The notes beneath the pieces are model-generated. The model ran no database searches, was not told the origin of the DNA, and saw nothing but the letters and a program-made list of their open reading frames with translations. This document shows positions 12,896-23,200 of a DNA stretch of 64,000 nucleotides, piece after piece (within the stretch, counting starts at the first letter, position 1; each line of letters opens with the position of its first letter). Both the position numbers and the translations under genes were made by a program. Origin of the DNA: Spinacia oleracea (Eukaryota; Streptophyta; Magnoliopsida; Caryophyllales; Amaranthaceae); contig NC_079487.1 of the NCBI RefSeq assembly GCF_020520425.1, forward strand, positions 7,735,501 through 7,799,500, written 5' to 3'.

Positions 12896-12979
12896 GTGGC
12901 GACTCCTTCGAGGTGCAAAAACAATTCAACGGTTCTCTAAACGAACCGCCGCGTGCCAACCCCCCCCCCCCCCCCCCCC
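12896..12979 (+). other. PBS-like site, leader scrap and 20-bp poly-C run
   Basis: TGGCGACTCC at 12896-12905 resembles a Tat-type primer-binding site. It would make the preceding LTR a 5' LTR, although a pol 3' end lies upstream of it. About 55 bp of leader follow, then an uninterrupted run of 20 C at 12960-12979. This suggests an LTR shared by recombined or tandem copies. The run length may be affected by assembly error. Confidence 0.45.
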
Positions 12980-13006
12980 TTGTAGGAACGGGAAAAAAAA
13001 CACCCC

Positions 13007-13244
13007 CTACAATAGTGGAGTATTTTTTAATATAGTTAGTGGGAAATGTGTAAGGGTGGGAAGTGGTGAGTGGAGGGTGTGTATTTTTAAATGATTTTTT
13101 TAGGGAGTAGGGGTGTAGGTGGGGTAGTAGGTAAGTGTGAGAAATAATATAATATTGGTAAAGATTTCCATTTATAGAAGCGGTGCAAATATTAAGGGAC
13201 GGCCCGAAAAGGAAAGCGATGCGAGTATTAAGGGACGGAGGGAG
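13007..13244. mobile_element. Stowaway-like MITE remnant
   Basis: The right end, AAGGGACGGAGGGAG followed by TA at 13245-13246, is the classical Stowaway terminus (Tc1/mariner type). The interior has GTGGG-rich text as in related plant MITEs. No matching left terminus is found, so the left edge is approximate and the copy is truncated. Confidence 0.55.
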
Positions 13245-13272
13245 TACTATTTTAGCATGAATTATTAATCTA

Positions 13273-13446
13273 TGCGCGCATAAAAGACTAGTAATAATGT
13301 AATCAAACATATTATGTTTGTTGGGTTACACTTACATGATGAGTTTTGGGTTCCAAACAATGGAATAGGTGTGGAAGTTTTGTGATGGGTCGAACCAAAG
13401 GTGGAATTGTTGCTCCCTGTTGCCTTGCCCTTGGTTGAACACATTG
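13273..13446 (-). pseudogene. XTH gene fragment (part of exon 2 and intron 2)
   Basis: Nearly identical to 28680-28852 of the intact XTH gene and in the same orientation. It covers the downstream half of exon 2 ([18 protein letters not shown] region, then the lysine codon before the splice donor) and about 60 bp of intron 2. It begins at a shared TGCGCGCATAAAAGACTAG and stops abruptly at 13446, where copia sequence starts. The catalytic [10 protein letters not shown] segment and all other exons are missing, so it cannot make an enzyme. It shows that the XTH cluster once reached this far, or that a partial copy was moved here. Confidence 0.88.
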
Positions 13447-15448
13447 GCATAGAAAACGTTAGACGACTAGAATGCAAGATGACTAGTAGTTCTGTTTCTT
13501 GAACTATGTGGACATGGCAATATCGTAATCATTTACATAGATACTTACTTTGGGAAGACTATTTCGGACAGACCTATGAAACTTTACTATAAGAGATGAA
13601 AATCTGTCATAAGTAAATTTTATTAAAATTATTAGACACTAAATCCTCAATACCTGAGTGATTTGAGATTACTTGTTTGAGAACTGCTTACTTTGACGTT
13701 GTCAACCGTCGCACCGTAAAAGGTGGCTATAAAGGCAACGCTCAAGTAATCACCTATTAAACGAAGTCTAATTTCAAGATCACAAGATTGGGATTGTCCT
13801 CCCATAAATCGGGATGAGATGCTAAAAGTTGTACAAGGCCACTCGGAGAGCTAGAAACTGTAAAATGCATGGCCGTGCTCAGATGAATCATAGGCTATGA
13901 TTATCTGTTTATTTGATCAGTTGAACTCTGAAACCGAGAAACACCTCTGGACATAATAAGGATGACAACTCTTATCTTATGTTCAAGAGCAAGCATCGAG
14001 CGACAAAGGAATTAGGAAATGCACACTTGTCCCTAAGGACAAGTGTGAGACTGAAGGAAATAATGCCTTTGGTCCAAGTATGCATTCAATGATAAGTTTA
14101 ATAAATGCGGTTCAGTATTAATTAACAAGTTAATAAATTCAGTGAGATCAAGTGAGCTGAATGCCTAGCTAGAGGCCGCTTCAGTTCAAGTGGAATTAAT
14201 GATATTAATCCACAACTTACTCTTGACTGAACCCGTAGGGTCACACAAATATTACGTAAACGGATCAAGTATTTAATGGCATTAAATACTCCATCTATGG
14301 ATATTCGGAATCGACGAATCTTGGTTTCGGTGGGAGCTGAGATCGTCAAAGGTAAACAATGAATACACCGGAAACGATGATATTGCCGGAAACGGAAATA
14401 TGGATCGTATCGGAAATATAAATATTATCCAAGTCGTAGATGTTACCGGAAACGGAATCATGGTACGTATCGGAAAATATTATCGGAAATGGAAATATTG
14501 CCGGAATCTGAAATATTGCCTGAAACAGAAATATTGTCGGAATCGGAAATATTATTGGAAATCGGAAAATAATTCCGGAAACGGAAATATTAAATATTTG
14601 TTTGAAACGGAAATTAATTCCGGAATCGGAAATGTTAAATATTGTTCGTATCGGAAATGAATTCCGGAATCGGGAAATTAATCGGAAGCGCATCGTACGA
14701 ATAAGCATCGGACGAGACTTGCTAGACGAAGGCCCACCACGAAGCCAGGCCCGCATCCAGCAAGCCAAGCGCCCAACACAACGCAGCCAAGGCCACGCCA
14801 GGCCCAGCGCAAGGCCAGGCGCAGCAAGGCCATGGCGCACGCGCGGGGGTGGGCTGACGCTCGTGGGCTGCGAGCTGCGCCTGCTCGTGTGGGCCGCAAG
14901 GCTTGCGCGGGCTGTGCGTTGCTCGTGCTTGTGCAACGTTTGTGTTCGATATGAATCCTAGCTAATAGAATTCGTTCCATGATTAATTCCTAATCCTAAT
15001 AGATAGAATTAGTTTAAAAGAGTTTTAATAAAATTCTAATTAACTTAATTAGTATCCTAATAGGATTCTAAATCCTTTTCCATAGCCCTATAAATATGTG
15101 CCTAGGTTCACAATTCATGGACGAGTTTTTAAGTATTCAGAGTGACATTTTGAGAGAAAAATTCAGTCATAATATTGCCCATATTAGCCGAAAATCTTAA
15201 GTACCTTAAGCGCGATTCTAGTTGGTCAATCTTAAGGCGGATCTGGACGTGCTGTGGACTTTCTACGGAGGGACGACACTTGGAGTCCTAAAGACTTGTT
15301 CTTGTTCGGTTCGGGCGCAGCTAGGGAGGGCACGCTACCATGCGTATGCATCCTAGACTAATTATATGATTATGTGCAATTAATATGAATCCTGACATAT
15401 AGGTTTTTCCGCATGATTTATGTTGTTCATATGTATCATAACCTAACA
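13447..15448 (+). mobile_element. Truncated copia copy B: 3' internal end plus 3' LTR
   Basis: From 13447 the sequence matches element A from about 24444: the non-coding tract after pol, through the polypurine region, into an LTR at 14052-15448. The 5' part of the element is missing and the break is fused to XTH sequence. No pol coding sequence remains. Confidence 0.85.
14052..15448 (+). repeat. 3' LTR of copia B (1,397 bp)
   Basis: Starts TGAAGGAAATAATGCC and ends CATAACCTAACA as in elements A and G. It contains the 18-bp degenerate array (about 14370-14690), a GC-rich block (14725-14935), a TATA box at 15089-15096 and the conserved segment after the TATA (CGCGATTCTAGTTGGTC onward). Confidence 0.85.
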
Positions 15449-16052
15449 ACAATCCCATTAGTGGGCCTTCTACCAGCCGACCATAAGGGGAAAGGGATTG
15501 AGAATTAATTATCCTAATTAACCTAGAACTCTAATATTAAATTATTGATATAATATTAGGTTTTACGAACAACAGGTTAATCGAGAACTTTAAAACAAAA
15601 AAACCCAAAACTTCTCCCCTTGGAAACGCCGCTTATACTACCACCAAAATCAAGAGAAGTTTTCTCTTCCATTCTAGCAGACGTTGGTGTTCAACTAGTG
15701 TTCGTGGACTAAATAGAGGAGCAACAAAGGGGCTCTCAAATCTTCAAAGCTTGCATACAAAGGGGAGAAAACTTTACAAATGTCATTATTTCCCAATCAC
15801 AAATCTGATTCGTATTATTATTATGCATGTGATCTTATGATAAATGTTAAGAAATTATTTCCTGAAATTCCGCTTTATGCATCTATAGAATCCTACAAAC
15901 TTGACATTTTTGCTCGTGTGAGAGATTTTGGTTGTCAAACACGGGAGGTTTTTAATGGATATATGGTTGCAAGAAGTAAGTTATTATTATTCCTTCGCGG
16001 TCTCTTCGCAGATTAGCTATCAATCAATGGCGTAGCCACGTGGGTGCAAGGA
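15449..16052. other. Unassigned sequence between copia B and copia A
   Basis: No recognisable gene. A short open stretch at 15780-16016 (78 codons) has no motif I know. The segment near 16030-16052, which continues at 26427, is the site into which copia A inserted. It contains GGCGTAGCCACGTGGG, a word I associate with old plant repeats. Confidence 0.5.
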
Positions 16053-16057
16053 GGTTC
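16053..16057. repeat. Left target-site duplication of copia A
   Basis: GGTTC, directly repeated at 26422-26426. Five bases is the usual copia TSD length. Both copies abut LTR ends. Confidence 0.92.
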
Positions 16058-16372
16058 TGAAGGAAATAATGCCCTTGGTCCAAGTATGCATTCTATGTTA
16101 AGTCTAATAAATGCGGTTCAGTATTAATTAACAAGTTAATAATTCAGTGAGATCAAGTGAGCTGAATGCCTAGCTAGAGGCCGCTTCAGTTCAAGTGGAA
16201 TTAATGATATTAATCCACAGCTTACTCTTGACTGAACCCGTAGGGTCACACAAATAGTACGTAAACGGATCAAGTATTTAATGGCATTAAATACTCCATC
16301 TATGAATATTCGGAACCGACGGATCTTGGTTTCAGTGGGAGCTAAGATCGTCACAGGCAAGAAATGAATACT

Positions 16373-16660
16373 CCGGAAACGATGATATTGCCGGAAACGG
16401 AAATATGGATCGTATCGGAAATATAAATATTATCCAAGTCGTAGATGTTGCCGGAAACGGAAACATGGTGCGTATCGGAAAATATTATCGGAAATGGAAA
16501 TATTGCCAGAATCGGAAATATTGCCGGAAACGGAAATATTGTCAGAATCGGAAATATTACCGGAATCGGAAAATAATTCCGGAAACGGAAATATTAAATA
16601 TTGTTCGTATCGGAAATGAATTCCGGAATCGGAAAATTTAATCGGAAGCGCATCGTACGA
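16373..16660 (+). repeat. Degenerate 18-bp tandem array inside the copia LTR
   Basis: Units such as AAATATTGCCGGAAACGG repeat in 18-bp register most clearly at 16490-16600, and degenerate on both sides. Because 18 is divisible by 3, all units read in the same frame and give KYCRNR-like repeats, which should not be mistaken for a protein. The same array is in the right LTR and in B, C and G. Confidence 0.85.
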
Positions 16661-17048
16661 ATAAGCATCGGACGAGGCCTGCCGGACGAGGCCCAGCACG
16701 AAGCCAGGCCATCGCCCAGCAAGCCAAGCGCGCCGCACAAACAGCCACGCCAGGCCCAGCGCAAGGCCAGGCCCAGCAGGCTGCGCAGCGCGCACAGCAC
16801 GCGCAGCGCGCAGCGCGCGCGGGCGCTGCGTGGGCTGCTGCTCGCGCGCACGCATGGGGCCCATCGTGGCAGCCGTGCGTGTGTGTGCAAGTGTTTGTGT
16901 TCGTGCACGTTTCCTAAAACATGCAGAGTTCGGTTAATGATTAAATTCCTAATTCTATTTGATAAATTAATTAAATTAGAGTTCTTGTAGGATTCTAGGT
17001 TTAATTAATTTGTATCTGAATAGGATTTCGATTCCCTTTCCATACCCC

Positions 17049-17056
17049 TATAAATA
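17049..17056 (+). promoter_or_regulatory. TATA box of copia A 5' LTR
   Basis: TATAAATA within CCCCTATAAATATGAGG, conserved at 15089 (B), 26055 (A right LTR) and 56231 (G). It lies about 360 bp from the LTR end, placing the transcript start in the 3' third of the LTR. Confidence 0.75.
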
Positions 17057-17416
17057 TGAGGCTAGGGCTCACAATTTATAACAAGTTTAAAAGTATTCAA
17101 AAGTGAGTTTTTTGAGAGAAAATTAAAACACACATCTTGCTCATAAAAGTGCCGAAATTTTCTAGTACCTTAAGGGCGATTCTAGTTGGTCAATCTTAAG
17201 GCGGATCCGGACGTGCTGTGGACTATCTACGGAGGGACGACACTTGGAGTCCTAAAGACTTGTTCTTGTTCGGTTCGGGCGCAGCTAGGGAGGGCACGCA
17301 ACAAAGAGTATGCATCTAAATTATGCTATATGATTATGTGTAAATAATATGTTGTCCTGGGTTAATGGTTGTTTCCGCATGATCTATGTAATGTCATATG
17401 TATCATAACCTAACCG

Positions 17417-17430
17417 TGGTATCACGAGCC
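17417..17430 (+). promoter_or_regulatory. Primer-binding site of copia A
   Basis: TGGTATCACGAGCC just inside the LTR resembles the initiator tRNA-Met PBS (TGGTATCAGAGCC) with one extra or changed base. C and D have TGGTATCACAGG and TGGTATCATGAGCC. Confidence 0.8.
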
Positions 17431-18149
17431 CCTTATTATTTTCATAATCTAAATTGCATGAACATGGTTAAATATTACAAATTTGCAAGAATTAAAAGGG
17501 GTGATTAATTTTCGTAATTGTTAATTAATTGCAAATTGCGTTTATTTAATTATACGTACGCAGTTTTTCGGCAGTTTCTTCGTTACTCATCCGAATTGAG
17601 TGATTTTTGTGTCAATTCCGCATGTAAAAGGCATTCTAAAATTTTGACAAAATTATTATTTTTCTGCCGAACCCAGAATTCTCAAATTCGAAGCCTAACT
17701 ATGACTTTTCGAAGGTTTTAGTTTTTCGAATGCAAAATTTCGTAAATTTAAGATGTTAAATTAAATATTTGCGATTCTTGTTGATAAATCTTGAATTTTT
17801 GATTGACCTACTGCATATGTTTAACAAGTTTGAATGCCTAGTCTTGTTAATTATGCAATCTAATTTGTAATTATGATTAATTTGTTGAAAATTAGAATAA
17901 TTTAGAATTAATTTGATTTTCATAATTAATTGTAATTTAATTAGAAACCTATGATTAAAAACCACCATAAAAATTGTAAATTTATGATAAATTTTAAATT
18001 TTTATGACCTAGACTTGAATCCATAACAATCGGAAATCAATTGGATAATAAATTTTCGATTTTTTCGCCCTAAAATTATGAAATAAATATTATTTATTAA
18101 TTTGTCATTAATTTTAAATATAAATTTTAAATTTTTATGCGATTCGTTC

Positions 18150-18780
18150 ATAAAACTTGCACGCACGAAGCAATGGACGCTTCGTGTTACCCTTAAGGGG
18201 TGTTGTATAATGCGGGCATGCGACGACGAGCAAGGGAGCTCGTCGCCCGTACGGCACGAATGCAATGAGCAAGGGCGTAGTGCACGAGCACAAGGCAGCA
18301 GCCCTGCCTTGTGTCGTGTGCCACGAGCAATGGACGAATGGGCATGGGCGAAGGGCGAGCCAAGGCAGTCGCGTGTGGGCAGCAAGCGAGCTGCGCCACA
18401 ACGCGCGCTGCCTCGCACAAGAGCGCGCAGCCTCGCGCGCAGCGAGCGCAAGCTCGCGTGCCACGAGCGCTGCGCCCAGCATTGCTCGCGCGCACAGCGA
18501 GCGATGTCGCCCGCCCAGCGAGCGATGTCGCGCGCTCAGCGAGCGATGGCTCGCGCGCCCAGCGAGCGATGTCGCGCGCCCAGCGAGCGATGTCGCGCCC
18601 GCACTGCGAGCGATAGCTCGCGTGCGATGAGCGCTGGCGCGCGCAGCGAGCACCAATGCGTGCGGAGGCTTGCGATGGGGATGCAGCAGCTATGCGACGA
18701 GCGCATGGGCTGCGCACACATGGCCAGCAATGGCTGTGTGCGTGCGGCCCATGGGCGTGCAACGCGTAGGGTGTTTGCGT
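18150..18780 (+). other. GC-rich repetitive block in copia A leader
   Basis: A sharp switch from AT-rich to GC-rich sequence. Tandem units of about 20-24 bp (CCAGCGAGCGATGTCGCGCG) are clear at 18470-18610. At least four frames on two strands stay open across it (for example 18102-18809 plus, 18193-18828 minus). Their products are low-complexity Arg/Ala/Ser-rich strings with no domain, so I do not call a gene. Confidence 0.7.
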
Positions 18781-19277
18781 TACGATTAAAGATCGTTTTG
18801 AATGTTTAATTTGAAAATTCCAGTTCACGTAATTTTAATTAATTTTAAAATTAATAATTTAAATTATTTTCTTGGATTTTAATTTTGAATATTGTAATTA
18901 TAATAAATTTTATTTATTCTAATTATTTTACTAAAATTAAAATCATGAATTAATTTAAATACGACTGAAATTAAATTAAATTTTTGGATTCAATTATAAA
19001 TTTATATGAGCTTTAAATTTTAATTAAATTTGTATGTTTCCGGTTAGACTAGAAATACATTTTTATGTTTAAAATTAGTAAAGCATATAAATTTATTGGT
19101 TTAAGTGGGAGCGCTTTTTAGTCATAAACTCTTGATTAGGTCTACAAATCCTTAAGGTTAAAACAACTTGATTAGAATTAATAAGGACTGAATAATTGGT
19201 AGATTATTGGTGCCCTTGATTAATTGCTGCAAATGTTTACGTGATGCATAATGTGTTTTACTAACCAGCTATGTGGG

Positions 19278-19575
19278 CCATTCATGATAATGAATGGGTG
19301 AATGGTATATATTGTATATGTACTGTTTTGCAGGTTATGAAGTGACTAGTATGGCCCAAATAGGATAGAAAATATGGTCTGCGTACCATTAATTTGAATG
19401 TAATTGGTCTAAAGTACCAAAGTTGTTTTTCAATTCAAATATGGTCTGCGAACCATCAAATAGTTGTAATTAGTTATAGCTTATCCTATTTGAAGAAAAT
19501 GGTGCCTCCCACGGAGATTTTCAAGACGGACTTTGAAGTCAAAGCTTCAAGATGAAGTCGGGCCATACTAGATCA
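19278..19575 (+). other. Structured RNA leader of copia A (candidate packaging or regulatory element)
   Basis: Perfect 8-bp stem (19278-19285 with 19290-19297, loop GATA). Then a long-range pairing of TGACTAGTATGGCCC (19343-19357) with the reverse complement at 19560-19575, one bulged base. Inside it lie two hairpins with 5-bp ATGGT/ACCAT stems and CTGCGT or CTGCGA loops (19374-19389, 19441-19456). All parts recur in the same order in C and D. The block ends about 650 bp before the gag start. Confidence 0.65.
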
Positions 19576-20220
19576 CATTTATCTTATGCATGCTTTAAGT
19601 TATTTATTGTTTTAAATATGTCTTAAAATGCATGAGATCAAAAGCTTGATTATGTTGCATGATTAAGGATTTTAGTTCACTTAAAATCTAACCAACATAG
19701 TAAGAGCCTTAAGTTCCAAACTTAAAAATTGAGTTAAAAGGTGCCATGCCAAAATATACACTTGCTTGGATATCCTTTACATCAATCTAGTAATAGTTTT
19801 CGCTCAGCGAGGTGTTACTTATTGGTCCTAAAGGGGCAAGGTACACAAATAATTGTGAGTACATGTTAGTTTTGGTGAAACTCAACGATATAAGTAAGGA
19901 GTCCTTTTATGTCGTGGCAAATTCGATAGGTTTACCTAATAAGTTCTTAGACGTACCTATCAACCAAGAATAGTTTCTAGACTATTAGCAAAAGGCTTTT
20001 GCTTACCTAAGATGTTCTAGGATTAAGTCGACAAACTGTGCTTAGTTCTTCAATGATTTTAGGATCTTGGAATCATTTTATTCACACCTGCCGGAACACA
20101 TAATTTGAATAAAATGCTTAATAAACATTGAATTATGCATGTATGCTAGAATTTAAGTTTATTAAGAGAAACTGTGAATGGTTATTTATTTGTTTATTCT
20201 TTTCAATTGTAGTTTTTAAT

Positions 20221-23200
20221 ATGGCAAACAACAATTCATTCAACATTCGATCAATTCTCGAAAAGGAGAAGTTGAACGGGAAAAACTTCCTTGACTGGCA
20301 AAGGAACTTGCAAATAGTTCTTATGCAGGAAGAAAAGGAGTATGTCCTAGATGAGGCGATGCCCGAAGCTGCAGGCGACGGGGTCACTCAGGCAGCCCTC
20401 AATCGTTGGATTGATGCCAACAAGGATGTGAAATGTCTAATGCTCGCCACCATGAGTGCGGATCTGCAGAAAACGTTCATCAACTCAGATGCTTTCACAA
20501 TCATCAGTGAGTTGAAGAACATGTTCCAAGATCTGGCTCGAGTCGAAAGATTCGAGACTCATAGGCAAATTCTTGAGACCAAGCTTAAGAAAGGCGAGCG
20601 CGTAAGTCCACATGTTCTCAAAATGATTGGACTCATTGAGAATATGAGTCGGCTGGATCAGCAATTTTCTCAGGAAATGGCTATAGACACCATCCTCCAT
20701 TCTCTTCATAGCGGGTATTATCAGTTCAAACTGAACTACAGTATGAATAGTCTGGACAAAACGCTCACTGAGCTTCACGGTATGCTGAAGACCGCTGAAA
20801 AGACGCTCAAAAGTGATAAGCAGGATGTGCTTATGGTGCGTGGGGGCAAGTTCAAGAAATCTGGAAAGAAGAGGAATGCTAAGAAAGGTGGCAACAAGGC
20901 CAGCCCAACTAAGCAAACTGGCGCCAAATCTGCAAAGAGGAAGGCCAGTCAACCCACTTCTGAATCCGAATGCTTCTACTGCAAGAAGAAGGGGCATTGG
21001 AAGAGAGATTGCTTGATGCTAAAGGAAGATCAGAAGAACGGAACAGTCGTTCCATCTTCAGGTATTTTCGTTATAGACTGTATACTTGCTAATTCAACTT
21101 CTTGGGTATTAGATACAGGTTGTGGCTCACACTTATGTTCCAATCCACAGGGACTAAGAAGAAGTAGAAAGTTAAGCAAGGGTGAAGTCGACCTACGAGT
21201 GGGAAATGGAGCACGGATTGCTGCATTAGCCGTAGGAACTTACTATTTGTCGTTGCCCTCCGGGCTAGTTTTGGAACTGGAAGAATGTTTCCATGTTCCA
21301 AGTCTTACTAAAAACATCATTTCAGTTTCTTGCTTAGATGCTAAGGGATTTTCCTTTATAATAAAAGACAATAGTTGTTCGTTTTATTTTAAAGAGATGT
21401 TTTATGGATCTGCTAGATTAGTCAATGGACTTTATTTATTAGATCACGACAAACAAGTATATAACATAAATACCAAAAAGGCCAAAAAGGATGATTCAGA
21501 TCTCACCTATCTGTGGCATTGTCGATTAGGCCATATAAACTTGAAACGCTTAGAAAGACTTCAAAGGGAAGGAATTCTAGAACCATTTGACTTAGAGAAT
21601 TATGGTAAATGCGAATCATGTTTACTTGGCAAAATGACAAAGCAACCTTTCTCTAAAGTTGGAGAAAGAGCAAATGAACTATTAGGTTTAATCCATACAG
21701 ATGTATGTGGACCAATGAGTACAAATGCTAGAGGTGGTTTCAGCTACTTTATCACTTTCACTGATGACTTCAGTAGGTATGGTTATGTCTACCTAATGAA
21801 GCATAAGTCTGAATCCTTTGACAAATTCAAGGAATTTCAGAGTGAAGTAGAGAATCAATTAGGCAAGAAGATTAAGGCACTGCGGTCTGATAGAGGCGGT
21901 GAATATCTGAGCTATGAATTTGATGACCATCTGAAAGAATGTGGAATTCTATCAGAATTAACTCCTCCTGGAACACCACAATGGAACGGTGTGTCAGAAC
22001 GGAGGAACAGAACCTTGCTAGACATGGTCAGGTCAATGATGGGTCAGGCCGAACTTCCATTAGAATTTTGGGGACATGCACTAAATACAGCTGCACTCAC
22101 TATAAATAGAGCTCCGTCTAAAGCTGTCGAAAAGACTCCATACGAATTATGGTTTGGAAAGCCTCCAAATGTGTCTTTTCTTAAGATTTGGGGATGTGAA
22201 GTATACGTCAAACGATTAATTTCAGACAAACTTCATCCAAAATCTGACAAATGTATCCTTGTGGGCTATCCAAAGGAAACAAAGGGGTATTACTTCTACA
22301 ATACATCTGAGAACAAAGTGTTTGTTGCTCGAGATGGTGTCTTTTTGGAGAAGGATCACATTTCCAAAATGACAAGTGGGAGAAAAGTAGACCTCGAAGA
22401 AATTCGAGTCGAACAACAAACTCTAGAGAATGCTCAAGATGACATTCAGGATGAAACTCAGAGATCTTTAGAAGAATCTGGTGAGAATCATGGTCAATCT
22501 AGTAATGTTACCCCGCGTAGATCGCAAAGATATAGATCTCAACCGGAAAGGTACTTAGGTATTTTGACGAACGAGAGCTATGACGTTCTATTACTTGAAA
22601 GTGATGAACCTGCGACTTACAAACAAGCTATGACGAGCCCTAGCTCCAAGCAATGGCAAGAAGCCATGCAATCTGAATTAGACTCCATGTCTGAAAACCA
22701 AGTATGGGATTTGGTCGATTTGCCAGATGGCTACCAAGCCATTGGAAGCAAATGGGTTTTCAAACTGAAAAAGGACAAGGATGGGAAACTTGAAGTTTTC
22801 AAAGCTAGATTGGTCGCAAAAGGTTACAGGCAAGTCCACGGTGTGGATTACGATGAAACCTTTTCACCAGTTGCAATGCTAAAGTCTATTCGAATAATGT
22901 TAGCAATCGCTGCATATTACGATTACGAAATATGGCAGATGGATGTCAAAACTGCTTTCTTAAACGGCGTTTTAACAGAAACTGTGTTTATGACACAGCC
23001 TGAAGGTTTTGAGGATCCAAAGAATGCTAAAAAGGTATGCAAGCTAAAGAAGTCAATCTACGGATTGAAGCAGGCATCCAGGAGCTGGAATATACGTTTT
23101 GATGAAGCAGTCAGTGACTTTGGTTTCATCAAGAACGCGGACGAATCTTGTGTATACAAGAAGGTCAGTGGGAGCAAAATTGCTTTCCTAGTATTATATG

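Larger units (their letters stand above)
16058..17415 (+). repeat. 5' LTR of copia A (1,358 bp)
   Basis: TGAAGGAAAT... to ...CATAACCTAAC plus one base. The last base is C where the right LTR has A, so the terminal CA is degraded. It contains an 18-bp degenerate array (16373-16660), a GC-rich block (16670-16905) and a TATA box at 17049-17056. Confidence 0.93.

Noticed and set aside
15780..16016. 78-codon frame MSLFPNHKSDSYYYYACD
   Set aside because: Looks protein-like in part but has no recognisable domain, splice context or paralogue; not enough to call a gene.
16373..16660. Short regular repeats that might suggest a CRISPR array
   Set aside because: Units are contiguous, degenerate and lack spacers; the context is a plant LTR.
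16405..16990. Open frames giving KYCRNRKYCRKR-type repeats
   Set aside because: They are translations of the 18-bp LTR array, whose period is a multiple of three; they recur in each LTR copy (14400, 25398, 50233, 55775, 60444).
18102..18828. Long overlapping open frames on both strands in the copia A leader (up to 235 codons)
   Set aside because: GC-rich repetitive text with few stop codons opens several frames at once. Products are low-complexity Ala/Arg/Ser strings and no frame is favoured. The same applies to 58602-59172 and 5805-6293.
20128..20220. Upstream extension of copia A gag-pol by 31 codons
   Set aside because: The added residues are hydrophobic and cysteine-rich, unlike gag, and the MANNNSF start is the natural gag N-terminus. 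The extension is kept in C only because the DNA is nearly identical.
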